A DNA stretch of 64,000 nucleotides from Micropterus salmoides. Its lineage: Eukaryota > Chordata > Actinopteri > Centrarchiformes > Centrarchidae. The stretch is taken from contig NW_024040040.1 of the NCBI RefSeq assembly GCF_014851395.1, positions 24,037,000 through 24,100,999 of the forward strand, in the 5' to 3' direction. The position numbers and the translations under genes are program-made. Below are positions 1-11,430 of the stretch, piece after piece. Under the pieces are notes generated by a model. It saw only the letters and a list, made by a program, of their open reading frames with translations, was not told the DNA's origin and made no database searches. The first letter of the stretch is position 1. The number at the start of each line of letters is the position of its first letter.

Positions 1-1257
1 TAGTAAGTTCAGATCAGCCAATCTGTCATTAAACAGTTCAAATATTGGAACGTACGAAACCACAGATATTAGAAGAAGGTTTGATACTACCCACAGCAAC
101 TGCTGGTACCTTTCAGAAGAGGGTCTGAAACCTGATACAACTGGATATACTGTGTAGCAGGACTGCACCACAAAAACCTTAAAGAGCACTGAGACTTACT
201 AAAGCCACTATATATGTACAACACCAGCACACGCTGGCCTGTGGGCAGCTGTGTGGTCAGAGCGAACGTCTACCAAACTGTCAGACAGCGTCCAGCACTG
301 GCAGCAGAGTCATGCTGCTGACTAAAAGGACGACAGGGAGTCCACACTGAGGCAGCAGAAAACCACAGTCAGCCAGTTATGGATGTAATAATCAATCCAC
401 CACAGATCATTACTTGCTGATGTTTGTCCACTGTGATGCACATGACTGTGTTACTGCAGCATATGGTAAGTGTGGCCACCTTTAAACAGTGCTGGGCAAC
501 TTACTTCAGAAGAATAATCAATGACTCATTACACAGTACATGCTGAAAAAGAAATAATACTTCTTGACTAATTACTTAAAAGCAACAGTAATGTTCCATT
601 GCTCATTACTTTACTTTGCCTCTCTGCCCGGCTACTACATAACTGCAATACTGTGTCGACGTGTCTGGATATAGTGGTTGGGTGAGGCACAACATCTTTT
701 ACATCCAATTTGCCATTTTAGTGGCAAATGTCAACAAAGCCTTTCCCGGTGACAAAGTCATGCAACCGAATGTCTCTGTAGCAAAGTGACACACTTTTCC
801 ATTGTGTCTTGTTTAATATGTTCAGACAGATGTGCTTTCTCCTGAAGGACAGCTTACTTTGACTGGGGAGAACATGCCAGCAGTGCCAGATTTGTGCCCG
901 TTGTAGATCTAATACTTTAGCACATTTGTGGCAGTCCAGTTCGGTTCAGACCTGCAGGACCCCAAACCAAATGCAGAGCACACCTCCATCAGAGTTACAA
1001 ACAATGCTGGGTTGCGGATTAGTTTTCCTTTAATGCTTGTCAGCTTTTTGCCAGCAACTGCTGCTCTTTTGCAAATGATTAAAAACAACAAAAATACCAC
1101 TGAATTAAGGTCAGTACACAAATGACACAAAGACCACTGTAAAATAATTACAGGCTGTGAACATATACTTCTGCTTGTTTCTGCTGGATTAGGCAGTGCT
1201 GCTGTGAATATAGTCATAATTCTTCACTTTTTATGGAAGATTGTTTATGCCACACTA
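1..1257. other. Intronic DNA, nothing recognised
   Basis: I see no credible exon, transposon end or RNA gene here. The short open frames have no recognisable domain. By position it should lie in the intron before the last rsu1 exon, or beyond the gene's 3' end. Confidence 0.4.
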
Positions 1258-1385
1258 AGGTAGGTAGGTAGATTTTATTGTCACAATACAACAAGTTGTA
1301 GAGTGAAATTGTAACTCCCTTCTGCTATATAGCAGGCAGTATACATTAATAAAGATTCAATTATGAAAAATGGTAACAGAAATAA
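1258..1385 (-). repeat. LINE 3'-tail fragment, copy 1
   Basis: Read on the minus strand, this ends in a TGACAATAAAAT tract followed by CTAC repeats (GTAGGTAGGTAG on the plus strand), the usual form of a non-LTR retrotransposon 3' end. A diverged relative is at 39443-39580 (shared GTAACTC, CTA-ATAGCAG and ACAGAAATAAAC blocks). No coding part is attached. The family is uncertain. Confidence 0.5.
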
Positions 1386-1387
1386 AC

Positions 1388-1650
1388 TAGGGCTGAAACG
1401 ATTCATCAATTAAATCGATTAATAAAATGCTTTGTTTAATCCATATAACTATACAGCACACTGTTTCGCAGGGACATTTATTACTGTTGCACATCGCGCT
1501 TATGCTGTGAACACTACGTGATTATAATGGAGCTGTTTGCAAAGTGGAGGAAGACAATAAGAAGAAAATAGCGAGGGACAAAGAAGAAAATGTCCAAAGT
1601 ATGGGATTATTTCAAGCTAAAGAAAACAACTGTAATGTCACAGTCCATCC
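1388..1650 (+). mobile_element. hAT relic with start of a BED-finger transposase
   Basis: The segment opens with TAGGGCTGAAACGATTCATC, which resembles a fish hAT terminus. An ATG at 1590 starts MSKVWDYFKLKKTT, the typical opening of a BED-zinc-finger hAT transposase (SKVWDYF is the N-terminal BED signature). The Cys/His residues expected next are not found, so only the first part of the finger survives. No 3' terminus or 8-bp target duplication was found. Assignment to hAT is inference from these two marks. Confidence 0.5.
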
Positions 1651-2411
1651 ACCGTAAAACGAAATTTCGCCTCGGCAACAGCACGACAGCATCTGATCAG
1701 AAAGCCCCGGTGTTCTGCCAGCGGACGACAGACAATGATTGTTGAGTTAAAGGCTAGCCAAAGTAAACCGCAGTCCTCAGCTGAAAATGTACACACGTGC
1801 GTTTGTTGTTGTTGTTGTTTGTCTCCTTTTTGGGCCGTGAGTTGTAACCTCACAGTCACGAGTTAACTGGGTGTCGGGGAGCTGCACCTTTTAACTCACC
1901 TCCAGCTCTCTCTGTAGCTCAGACAATCCCTGCTACCTGCGTGTGCTAATCCATCCTTTCACCCATATTCTTTGTCTTTATAATTGCTAGCTTTATAATA
2001 ACAAACAACAGCTGTTTTGTGTGCAGGATCGCTCATTTCCCGTTTCACATTTCATGTGGGTTTTCTTGGCAAAATGTGGTTTAGAGACCGTCGGGTGTGA
2101 ACCCTGTCACCGATCAGTCAAGTAGTGTGAACGCCACAACAACTTCAAGACTACCATCATATATGACGACAAGTTGTGTGAACGGCACGGCCATCGGCCG
2201 ACGCTGAAAGTCGTGTAGTCTGCACGAGCCTTTACTATAACTTTTACTCGGGTGATGTTTGTGTTTGTAAAGCAGCTGTCTGGTTGTTGGTCTGATGTTT
2301 GCTGTATGACACACTATAAATTTCCGAAAGGACTAATAAATATCTATCACCTATAAACTTGCACAGCTGATCCCGTTACGAGGGTGCGCCGCCACCAAGC
2401 AAAAGTACTTC
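1651..2411. other. Intronic DNA, nothing recognised
   Basis: No exon or transposon protein is seen. There is a short (TTG)n run near 1805-1820. The stretch 2090-2230, rich in GTGTGAACG and CACGG words, looks like repetitive fish DNA but I cannot assign it. Confidence 0.35.
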
Positions 2412-3739
2412 TTAAACAACGCATCGATGAATTGTTGAAATAGAGTTTAAGAGTGATAGCTTGGGGGAAAAGCTGGTCTGCAGTCTGGTGGTGTGGCAGC
2501 AGAAACTTCTAGATCTCGTCCCAGAAGGCAGCAGGGTGAACAGGCTGTGGCTGGGTGGGTACTGTCCTTTAGGATCCTTTGGGCTCTGTGTACACAGTTG
2601 TTTCTGAGCTTTCTTCACCAGCGTCGAGATGTGTGATGACCATGTCAGGTTCTCCGTGATGCTGATTCCCAGGAACTTGAAACTATTCACCTGCCCCACC
2701 TCAGCACCACTGATGTAGACAGGAGTGTGTCTTTATCTCCTTCTTCCTAAAATCAATGATTAGCTCATTGGTTTTGCTGAGGTTGAGCAGTAGGTTGTTC
2801 TCTGAGCACCACTCTACAAGATTATGAATTTTCTCCCGATATGAAATCTTATCGTTGTTTGAAATCCGTCCGATGATGGTGGTGTCATCCGCAAACCTCA
2901 CAACAGAGTTCTCTTCATGTCGGGGGATGCAGTCATGGGTGAACAGCGTGAACAGTAGGGGGCTGAGCACACAGCACTGGTGGGCTCCCGTGCTGAGCAC
3001 TAGAGTGGAGGAGGTGAGTCCGCCAATCCGAACTGACTGGGGTCTGTTTGTGAGGAAGTCCAATATCCAATTGCAGAGTGTTGTGTTTAAACCCAGAGTG
3101 CTGGTTTTGCTGATCTGTTTCATAGGGGAGATTGTGTTGAATGCTGAGCTGAAATCCACAAACAGCATTCTGATGTATGGGTTGTTTTTCTCAAGGTGTG
3201 TGAGGGCAGTGGAGATGGCATCCTCTGTGGATCTGTTGGTTCTGAAAGCTAACTGGTGAGGGTCCAGGCTGGGTGGGATATTGTTTTTTATGTGCTGAAG
3301 AACCAGTTTCTCAAAGCACTTCATTAGAATAGGGGTGAGTGCCACAGAGCGGTCGTTCAGACTAGACACTGCAAACTTTTTAGGTACAGGAACGATGGTG
3401 GCTGTCTTGAAGCAGGTGGGAACCCTCTCCTGAGACAGTGAGATGTTGAAAATGTCAGTAATAACATCAATTGGCACAAGTTTTTAGTACACGGCCAGGA
3501 ATGTTATCAGGCCCAGCTGCTTAACTCATGTTCACTCTCAGCAGGACTCTCCTCACATCTGCTGTGGATACTGACAGTGGCCGGTCCTCTGGAGGTGGAG
3601 TAGACTTTACAGCTGACTCCTTGTTGAGGAGATCAAAGCGAGCATAAAAGGTGTGAAGTTCATCTGGTAATGTGGCCTCACACATGATGGGGGAGCTCCT
3701 GCTTTTGCAGCCTGTGATGATTTTGATGGCCTGCCACAT
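2412..3739 (-). pseudogene. Rex1/CR1-like LINE reverse transcriptase relic
   Basis: This is the C-terminal part of a non-LTR retrotransposon ORF2, broken into three open pieces (3739-3521, 3477-2701, 2699-2412). The first reads LPDELHTFYARF and DVRRVLLRVN, from the region just before the RT domain. The second holds most of the RT: VPTCFKTATIVPVPKK, LAFRTNRSTEDAI, a DFSSAFNTI motif with its catalytic Asp, the usual PQGCVLSPLL motif changed to HQCCVLSPLL, and RFADDTTIIG with the FADD catalytic pair. The third reads VNSFKFLGISITENLTW and a KKAQKQL stretch that jumps to LFTLLPSG, so the middle of the thumb/C-terminal region is deleted. No endonuclease domain remains, as expected for 5' truncation. 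It is dead. Assignment to the Rex1/CR1/L2 supergroup is by motif style and not certain at clade level. Confidence 0.85.
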
Positions 3740-4003
3740 ATCTAAGAAAAGTAAATAACTGGCAGAGTTTGTTAGAATGATTAAACATTAACATCTAGAG
3801 AGAGCATCTCTTTCTCATGGTGGCAGTGTTCAATGAATAATAAGAAATAATAATAATTCAGTTTAAATCCCTGCTGACAGACTGCTGCTGTTGAGGACTG
3901 TTTCATCAGGCACAGACAGATGAAGGGACCCTGATTAGACAAGTTTGGCCCTTTTATCAGCAAAATGTAAAGGTAATGGTTCAGACAATGACATCACTTA
4001 GGC

Positions 4004-4825
4004 CAGAGATGCTCACAAGTCTTTGAGCTAGAGTCCAAGTCATTACAGTTATTACAAATATTGTATCACCTGCTACGTTCAATCCAGGTTGCGTATAAAA
4101 CTGCATAGCTATAAGGAATACTGTAACTGTAACCTGTTTTTAACTTACAGAGCACAACCATTGTGCAATGCAATCAATGACAGCTTAAACTACTGTAAGT
4201 CAACACATCCCCCACTCTCAAACCAGTGTAACGTTATAACTAAATAAAACTGTAAGGTTACATGGTCAACAATAAACCTGTTTCTAGCTAACGGTAATAA
4301 TTAACGTGAGGACAGCCAGTGGGACATAAATGATTACGTTAATCGACTACCACAAGTTTGGCAAGTAAACAAACGCTCATTCATCTTTTCATAACAAACG
4401 ACAGTTGAAGTAAACCTCTTGTAGGTCGTAGCTGAAGCAAGAAGCAAGCTAATGTTAGATGGCCAATGCTGAGCCAAACATGTTTACTCAAATCAGGTTA
4501 CTAACCTATTTGTGTTCAGCGCTTCTTTGTTTGGGTCTTGTTGTATGAAGTTTTAAAGCCAAAGTTATTGATGAATGGCACAGCAGCTGCAGTGTTCGTT
4601 GTCCTCTCTCACATGCGGCCGCGCACAGCAGATGCTACGTGTTACGTAGGCAGGTTATAGGTAACGGAGGGAGGGAAAAACGGCAAGCTCATCAGAAGTT
4701 TCCTAAAAAATAAACATTGTTCATGAGTCCTGCACCTTGAGTCCGAGTCGAGTCTGAAGTCTTTTGAGGACGAGTCTCAAGTCACTGTATGTGCGACTTA
4801 AGTCGCACTCGAGTCTCCATCTCTG
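4004..4825. mobile_element. Non-autonomous hAT-like element with 8-bp target duplication
   Basis: The 5' end reads CAGAGATGCTCACAAGTC and the 3' end is its imperfect inverse, ending CTCCATCTCTG, so the terminal inverted repeat begins CAGAGATG. Flanks are ACTTAGGC (3996-4003) and ACTTGGGC (4826-4833), a 7/8 match of the 8-bp length that hAT transposases make. The 3' end holds GAGTC/AAGTC-rich sub-repeats (4740-4820). No transposase frame is present in about 820 bp, so it would have needed a helper in trans. Confidence 0.72.
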
Positions 4826-5803
4826 ACTTGGGCCAACATGTCGGGGATAAGTAACAAAATGTCACCAGAGACACGTCAAAGATACGTTTGAGATTATACA
4901 ATGTCTCTGTTACCTACAGTAGATATATTTACCAGGAGGATATGGAAAATGCATCAGACACCGCATATTACTGCACAAAGTTCCACTACATGGTATTTTA
5001 TTTTTAAAACTTTATTTGGTGCATCTGACATAAAGTTTGCATAATTGGTCATCAGCAGAAATTACATAATCTTTCTGGGACATCTGAAGGTGTGAGGCTG
5101 AGGCACAGTCTGTTACTGTAACGTGTCCATACACATCATTCATTTATTCAAACATCTGTGTGGCATATATAAAAGCTGCAGTGTTCTCAGTGGACTTTTT
5201 AATGCTCACTGTGTAACTACCGCCGGAGTTTTCTGGAGTAGCCCGTCTAATGAGGATGTCCCGCCTTTGCGCTCAGTGCAACTGTGTGACAGTGTGTTTT
5301 GTCAGGGATTATATTGATAATATTTGTCAAATGCTGAAGACGATGCTCCGCTCTCTACTCGCTCTTTCAGCTGGGCACACACATTCGTACAGAGCACGTG
5401 CAGGAGTGATCCAAACAAACGTCATCATGCTCGCAGTGTTCTGAAATGGAGGCTAGTGGTCAGGGCACAGAGTCTGACTGGGCGGTACACCTGTCAAACA
5501 GTAACACTGTGTCTTACAGTGAGCTCATGGAGGACACAAACCTTCCCTGGTTATGATCTTGATTTTCAGTATGAATATAGAGAATAGAAAAATTGCTATC
5601 ACAATATGAAAGAGATACTAGAAAAATACAACAACAAATATGTAAAATATATGTATGTTATTATTATATATTTATAGTAACGGGCTAATTATTATAATAC
5701 CATAACCACCATAATATGATTTGGTCACACCCCCTTTTTTGGTACAGGTATTAATCAGGGTGATCCGCCCACCGGGATTTCTCCAAATGCATACGGCAGC
5801 CAG
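4826..5803. other. Intronic DNA, nothing recognised
   Basis: No exon or transposon protein was found. 5640-5690 is AT-rich. The short open frames near 5123-5587 overlap one another and have no recognisable domain. Confidence 0.35.
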
Positions 5804-5818
5804 TCACACTATGTTTTG

Positions 5819-6510
5819 AACAATTGACCCTTCGCTAAGCCACGCCCGAATACACAGCTGGCCAATCATAGCACAGTATAGGACTCGCTCTAACTGAAGT
5901 CCGACACTTTCATGGATGCGCTCCATTGACGCTAATGTAAAAAGAGACTTTTCTAGCTTTTTTTGGCCGTATTTTTCTAATATATGGTCAAATCCTGTTC
6001 CTGAGGCACTTGTAATAGTTACAGTCGCTACCCAGAGAGGTTGATAGAAGAAGTATGATTCATTCTCTTTCAAAAACTTAAAATAAATCCAGAAATATGT
6101 CAGCTGTGGATCGTTCCTAATGTAATGTTAGTTAGCTAACGCTAGCTAACTTCCTACTCAATGGAACGTAATAAAGCCCTACTGTTATGCTTTTTAATGA
6201 ATGTAATAATGAATAGAGGCCTACCCAGCTTCACAGAAACAGTGTCTTTTGTCTCAGTCGTCGGGGGATGCGGTGGTTCACTTGTACTGTGTGATCGTTA
6301 GGCTTTAGCTTCTATCTTTAATTTTTTTCACGCCCGTTTGAGTCAGTTTGATAGCCTGAATACAACCCTCAAATGTATAATGCAACTGCAAAGCTGTTTT
6401 TTCCAACTAATTTGACAATATTTCTCTGGGAAGTTCAGTGATAGCGCCGTAATTTTGTTGGACTTAGCAACAGTAACTAAGGGGGGCGGGGCTTAGCAAG
6501 GGGTCAATTA
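5819..6510. mobile_element. TIR element (DNA transposon, family unassigned)
   Basis: The left end CAATTGACCCTTCGCTAAGC followed by CACGCCC (5819-5845) is inverted at the right end as GGGGCGGGGCTTAGCAAGGG followed by GTCAATTAG (6482-6510), giving about 27 bp of terminal inverted repeat with a few mismatches. The interior (about 690 bp) has one minus-strand open frame of 89 codons (6073-5804) with no domain I recognise. Exact terminal bases and target duplication are not clear. Confidence 0.55.
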
Positions 6511-7894
6511 GCGGTGGGGCGGGGGGATTACGGTAGGTTTCAGTCTTTACTCGCACAGTGTGCTCGCACTTCAGGGGCATTTTGCGAGTGAAACGGTCGC
6601 GTTGCAGAGACCTGGTAATGATCACCTTGCACTCGCACAAATGCGACCAAAATAGTCGCAGTCTGGAGCCCTGATATTGAACTTTGTATGTATATAACAT
6701 GTAAGGAAATAATGCAATAATTCAAGCAGATACATATGAATTCTGCACACATATGCTGCCAACTTTTTTTTGAATGTGTGCAGTTATGGCCTTCTGACTT
6801 CACTGGTCCACTTTGACTTCAAACAAGTCATAATATGATCTGTGATCAAACCGTCTGATGCAGAGTTTCTTCGTGCTTTATTAAATGATTTAATATCCGT
6901 TTTCTTATGAGATGTTTACATGTGTGGTCCTCCAGACCAACCTGAACCTGACGGAGCCCTATGAAGATATCCAGGTAGAAACTTGGAGGGGTTTGTCTTT
7001 TTACCCGCCGACTGTGTGACTGGTGACAGACATTTCCACCACGTTTACACTTTCTGGACCTTCGTGAACGCCAACCGGACCAGCTTGAGTACTGAATCAA
7101 TGTATCATCCATGCATTGGTTCGATTCAGGACCTGGACTTTCAGGTGTGAACCCAGCCCCTTAGAAGGTAATCAGAGCCACCAACCGGAGAAGGACTAGG
7201 TAACGTGACACTAGTCTAATCCAGTCGCTTTCTGATTACAGTGTGTTCTGTGGTCATTTCCACCCATCAACATGCGTTTTCCAAAAATCCAAACACAAAT
7301 TACAGGTTAGTACCAGGAGGAAATGGGGTATTTTATTTAGTTATGTAGACAAAATGCTGATGTTTCATCAGTAAAACAAAATTAATAAGACTCTGACTGG
7401 CTGACCTTCAGCAGGCAGAGTGCGCAGTAAGTGCTGACTATGTGTGCAGTTTTTTGTCCAATTATTTCTTCCAGTACATTAAATGGTGTAAAACATCACT
7501 ATCTTAAGTATTTAGTGTTTCAGTTCTTAAACAGGTACAGTGTGTAAGATTTGGCCTGAATTTTAGTTTAACATTCAGAAAATGAACTAAGATGATCAAC
7601 AGAATGTGAAGTTGTAACAGTGCTGACATAGGTCAAAGACATCTATGTATTGTGATGCACGATATCTACTGAAGTTAACATGCTAACCAGCTAGCCCTGT
7701 CGTGTAATACCACTTTGTAACTCAAGAGGCAACAATCCAATAGTATAGCTCTGACCTCCGTCAGTCTCGGAGGCTGGGTTTTACAGTATTCACACTCTGG
7801 TGTGTGTCCATTTCTTTCATGTTCTATAATATCTTTCATTATATTTAAGAGACAGCTCCGGTTTCAGCTGGTGAAATGTACAGTATGTACTGGT
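6511..7894. other. Intronic DNA, mostly unrecognised
   Basis: No exon was found. A CAGTGTGTAAGATTT word near 7537 resembles the terminus of a common fish non-autonomous DNA transposon, but no matching second end was found. The L1-like insertion at 7913 interrupts this sequence. Confidence 0.35.
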
Positions 7895-7912
7895 AGAAAT
7901 ACTCATGCAGGG
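7895..7912 (+). repeat. 5' target site duplication of the L1-like element
   Basis: AGAAATACTCATGCAGGG. It matches 10064-10081 at 17 of 18 positions and fixes the 5' boundary of the insertion. Confidence 0.8.
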
Positions 7913-8066
7913 GGCGCTAGCGAGCAGCGCATGGAGTAGACGTGCTTCCAGAGGCTCCTCCGTGCCAGTCTATATTTTTGATATTTCTATAGTCTCTTAT
8001 CTCATTTCTTCTGCCTCTGGAACTTTTCCGACACTGTAGTCCAAGTAGTTGACTTTTTGTGACCAC

Positions 8067-8924
8067 ATGCCTAATACTAAGTCATCTAAAGATACCGAAT
8101 CCCTCCAGCTAACCCAGGCTAATGCTAAGGCTAGCAACACCTGCGCTCCCGGGCAAATCCATGGCCAGGCTACAGGTGGTGATGATGCCAATTATTTGCC
8201 GCTGATCTGGGAGAAAGTCTCGGACAAGATCCTTAAACACATTAATGACAGGTTTGACAAACTGGACCAGACTCCCCAGGTGGTACAAAGCTCTCAGAAG
8301 GAACTGATGGAGAAGGTAGAGTCTATCAAGTAACAGGTGCTGGATCAGGAAAGCCGCATTAGCAGCTTGGAAAAATCATTCTTCAGCCTGAAGAACGAAA
8401 ACAGCGCACTCAAACTTAAGGTGGACGACCCAGAGGTCCGGTCACGTTGTAATAACATTAAAATCATCGGCATACCTGAGCTGGAAGAAGGGGGTAAACC
8501 AACGGAATTCGTTGAGGCTCTGATAACAAAACTTCTTGGGGAGGACAACTTCCAGTCTGCAGTGATTGTTGATCGGGCACACTGTACCCTGCAACCTCCG
8601 CCTCCGGAGGGATCCAAGCCCCGCGCCATTATCGCACGGGTCCATTTTTATCGGGAGAAGGAGCTCATACTGCGACTCCGGAAGACGCGAGAGATGGAAT
8701 ACAAAGGCAACAAGGTGCTTATTTTCCCGGACTACACACCAGATGTGATGCGGCAACGGCGAGAATTCAACGAGGTGCTGGCCGATCTGCGGGAGCTTAA
8801 GGTGGAGCATAGTCTCCTCTTTCCAGCAAAGCTCCGCATCAAGCATGGGGGCCGCGTCAAGGTTTTCTCCACACTGGGTGAGGCAAAATCATTTCTGGAC
8901 ACAAACTTGAAATACATATCTTGA
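8067..8924 (+). pseudogene. L1-type ORF1 protein (RNA-binding chaperone), one nonsense codon
   Basis: L1 ORF1 proteins coat the element RNA as trimers and help target-primed reverse transcription. I start at ATG 8067 (MPNTKSSK); earlier in-frame codons have no ATG. The order is a polar N-terminus, a coiled-coil-like segment (LWEKVSDKI through LEKSFFSLKNENSALKLKV), an RRM-like core opening RSRCNNIKIIGIPELEEG, and a C-terminal domain with VDRAHC and RAIIARVHFYREKELILR. An in-frame TAA at 8331-8333 separates SIK from VLDQESRISSLEK, inside the coil; the frame continues open to the TGA at 8922. Length without the stop is about 285 residues, close to family size. Apart from the stop it is well preserved, which suggests a fairly young copy. 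Confidence 0.85.
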
Positions 8925-9385
8925 ACATTCAGATGCTGTTCTGTGTGTTCAAACAGGGCTGATTACACTTTATTATGACTCTTTACAGTTCAGAAAATTT
9001 AATTGTCTTTCTTTTAATGAGACTGTAGTCTTATTTTTTATTCTCAGCCAGGACTGGCAACTGGGTTGGGCTACCTCTTTGTAGCTTTGTAGCTCAGCTA
9101 GCTACTGTCGTTTAGGGGGCATTACCTCACGTGCGTTTAGTGGTCCCGAGCTTAGAGGGATATCTATGCTTCGTTTGGGGAAGTACTTTCTGGGTGGGTA
9201 GGGAACATGTTCAGGGGGTTGTTCGAGTGTGTTGTTTCACTCTGTAATGTGTGGTATTTGTGTGTTTTTTATTTTTTTATTTGTTATTTTTCTATTCTTT
9301 GGTGTTTTTTTTAGAGGCATGCCAGACCGTTTTTATTTCAGGAATATTGTCAGCGCCTGACAGTATTGCATATAGCAGCATCATT

Positions 9386-9846
9386 AACAACTTAACATTA
9401 GTCTCATGGAATGATAAGGGCCTCGGTCATGGGGTCGCGTCTTCTCACACACTTCTCTCAGCTTTTACAATACCAGCAGGAACCAACCGTCTCCAGGAGG
9501 CCTGGGCCACTGAACTGGGTGTTCCGATGACGGATGAACTGTTGGAGGAATGTTTGTCTGGTATACAGAGCTGCTCCATTAGTTCTAGATACAGACTAAT
9601 TCAATTAAAAGTCTTACATAGACTGCACTACTCCAAAACCAAACATCACAAAATATTTAAATCCGTTTCCTCCCTGTGTGATAGGTGTTGTATAGCAGAA
9701 GGGTGGTTTCAGCAAAAAAATGAATATTACTGGACTGTAAGTCTCCACTGTCCACATGCTTCAGGAAGTGGCTTAATGAAATGCTTTCAATGGCAAAGAT
9801 GGAACAGATTTGTTTTAACGAAGGAAACTCACAAAAGTACTTCTTG
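9386..9846 (+). pseudogene. L1-type ORF2 remnant: endonuclease start fused to C-terminal end
   Basis: The frame reads NLTLVSWNDKGLGHG, the first strand of the APE-type endonuclease where SWN carries the catalytic Asn. Within about 50 bp it changes to RLQEAWATELGVPMTDELL, YRLIQLKVLHRLHYSKTK and a CDRC motif, which belong to the extreme C-terminus of L1 ORF2. The rest of the endonuclease, the whole RT and the intervening region are missing. The junction lies between about 9432 and 9478. The open frame begins upstream at 9251 in a T-rich tract with no meaning. No enzymatic function is possible. Confidence 0.75.
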
Positions 9847-10063
9847 AAGGTGTGGAAACCATTTTTGATGTTGCTTGATGAGACTTGATTGTCTGCTTTG
9901 TATGTTTGCTGCTATGCTATGCCTCTAATCTGAGCAAACTTTGACCTTGCACTCCGATACTCTGGTAGTCCTCCCTCTGTTTTGTTTTTGCTGTTTTTTT
10001 TTTTTTACTTACTGTGTGATTATAATGAGAAAAGCTGAAAATAAAGTAAAAAAAAAAAAAAAA

Positions 10064-10081
10064 AGACATACTCATGCAGGG
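10064..10081 (+). repeat. 3' target site duplication of the L1-like element
   Basis: AGACATACTCATGCAGGG follows the A tract directly and pairs with 7895-7912. Confidence 0.8.
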
Positions 10082-10345
10082 ACTTTCACTCAAGGATTCA
10101 CTCAAGTCATTTCAAGAACACACAGTATTGTTGAAACAGAAGGATGAAAATTCAACTTTTTCCCAACAACACAGAAATGCTATGAAATGCAGGATAAGAG
10201 TGGAGTGAGAAGGGGAGACAGAAAGCGATGAATAAAAGATTAGAGGGCTTTCTCTCTACAGTATGTTAATGTGTTGTGAGCTGCTCTCTCTGTCAGAGTA
10301 ACAGGATTGCTCATGAAACATGTATGACAGGTACCATACTCTTTT

Positions 10346-10368
10346 ACACACACACACACACACACACA
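10346..10368 (+). repeat. (AC)n microsatellite
   Basis: About 11 uninterrupted AC units, just upstream of the L2 fragment. Confidence 0.9.
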
Positions 10369-10434
10369 GTGTTATTACAGGGACAACCCAGCACATTAGA
10401 GCTGTCTCAGTTGCAGGAAAGAATACCTTCCAGA

Positions 10435-10665
10435 TCCAGATCTGGATCTGTGGTTGCGAGTCACCTGCTGCCCCCGTGTTCCTGCTCGACACCCTCTGCT
10501 ACAATTATTGTTACTAGTCCTATTGTTATTATTGTTATTATAGTCATTAACATTACGATTATTATCATTAACACTACTATAAATATCTGTACCATTTTTC
10601 ATTTAGTCTATAGCAACATCACCTTTACTGTCTGTACCTCTGTGTGTTTATTTTGTAGGCTGCAC
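10435..10665 (+). mobile_element. L2 LINE 3'-UTR fragment
   Basis: This matches the 3' UTR of the long L2 copy at about 17100-17334 over its whole length (GGATCTGTGGTTGCG, CCCCCGTGTTCCTGCT, ATCTGTACCATTTTTCATTT, TTGTAGGCTGC). It stops exactly where the long copy enters its CT microsatellite. Neither coding sequence nor the terminal tail is present. Confidence 0.85.
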
Positions 10666-10713
10666 AGTTCTGATGGGAGGAGGGTTCAGTTTCGACCATC
10701 CAACAAGTGATGC

Positions 10714-10928
10714 CTAAAGCTGATGATACACAGAGCAACTTTTAGAGCAATCGTGCAGGGCAACGTTGCAGTCAATGGTAATAAGTAAAGATTACTACCG
10801 TAATCCCCTTCCCCCACCCGTCCCGCACCGCTCCGCCGCTATCCGTTCAAAACATAGTCGGACTTGCCACTAGCAAGATTGCCCAGCCACATTTCTCAAA
10901 AAGTTGCCCCATGTATCATCAGCTTTAG
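10714..10928. mobile_element. Miniature inverted-repeat element (MITE), about 215 bp
   Basis: The left end CTAAAGCTGATGATACACAG followed by AGCAACTTTT is inverted at the right end as AAAAGTTGCC ... TGTATCATCAGCTTTAG, giving about 30 bp of TIR. No coding capacity. The interior (10785-10860) shares short blocks with the flanks of the TIR element at 5.8-6.55 kb. Family not assigned. Confidence 0.65.
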
Positions 10929-11388
10929 TTGTAGACAGTACTGGAATTTAGCTATTAGTTTATGAGCTAATGGAGATGTCTAGAATGGAAAGTGTGTCCA
11001 GTGGAGATCATCAATGTCCATTAGACTTCTTGTGTACAGAGGAACAACATTTACTCTAAATGTCATGTGACCATTACTTTTCAAGACACCTTTGTCATGA
11101 TTGAAAGTGTCAGAACTAATGGCACCGGGACAAAATTAGGAGTCCATTCATCACCTTCCACATCCTGGAAATACAGCGAGTAGTTGTATTGATATGTTGC
11201 TCAGACAGCTGTCCCATGCCTCTACATAAATCTCCAGCACTGAATGCTTCTGTTAGCAGCAATGCAAACCCTGACCTCTGACCTCCCTGTGGAGGAGCAT
11301 GAGGAAAGACCATTTCTCTACCAACACAGTATTATTACTACTTTCACATTCAAGATCCAGCCCACTAAATTAAACTGGAGGTGCAGAC

Positions 11389-11390
<2 letters not shown>

Positions 11391-11429
<39 letters not shown>
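11391..11429 (+). repeat. (GT)n microsatellite
   Basis: About 19 uninterrupted GT units. Confidence 0.95.

Positions 11430-11430
<1 letters not shown>

Larger units (their letters stand above)
7913..10064 (+). mobile_element. L1-like LINE, internally deleted, flanked by target duplication
   Basis: A retrotransposon of about 2.15 kb with 5' UTR, an ORF1, the very start of ORF2 endonuclease, the very end of ORF2 and an A-rich tail (10047-10064). It is flanked by an 18-bp direct repeat, AGAAATACTCATGCAGGG at 7895-7912 and AGACATACTCATGCAGGG at 10064-10081 (17/18). Because both outer ends are present while most of ORF2 (normally about 3.5 kb) is missing, this is not ordinary 5' truncation. ORF1 has a nonsense codon. 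It cannot move by itself. Confidence 0.85.

Noticed and set aside
909..1217. 102-codon minus-strand frame
   Set aside because: No domain, overlaps an opposing frame, no promoter or splice support.
8345..8917. Minus-strand frames across the L1-type ORF1
   Set aside because: Antisense shadows of ORF1, which has clear L1 motifs.
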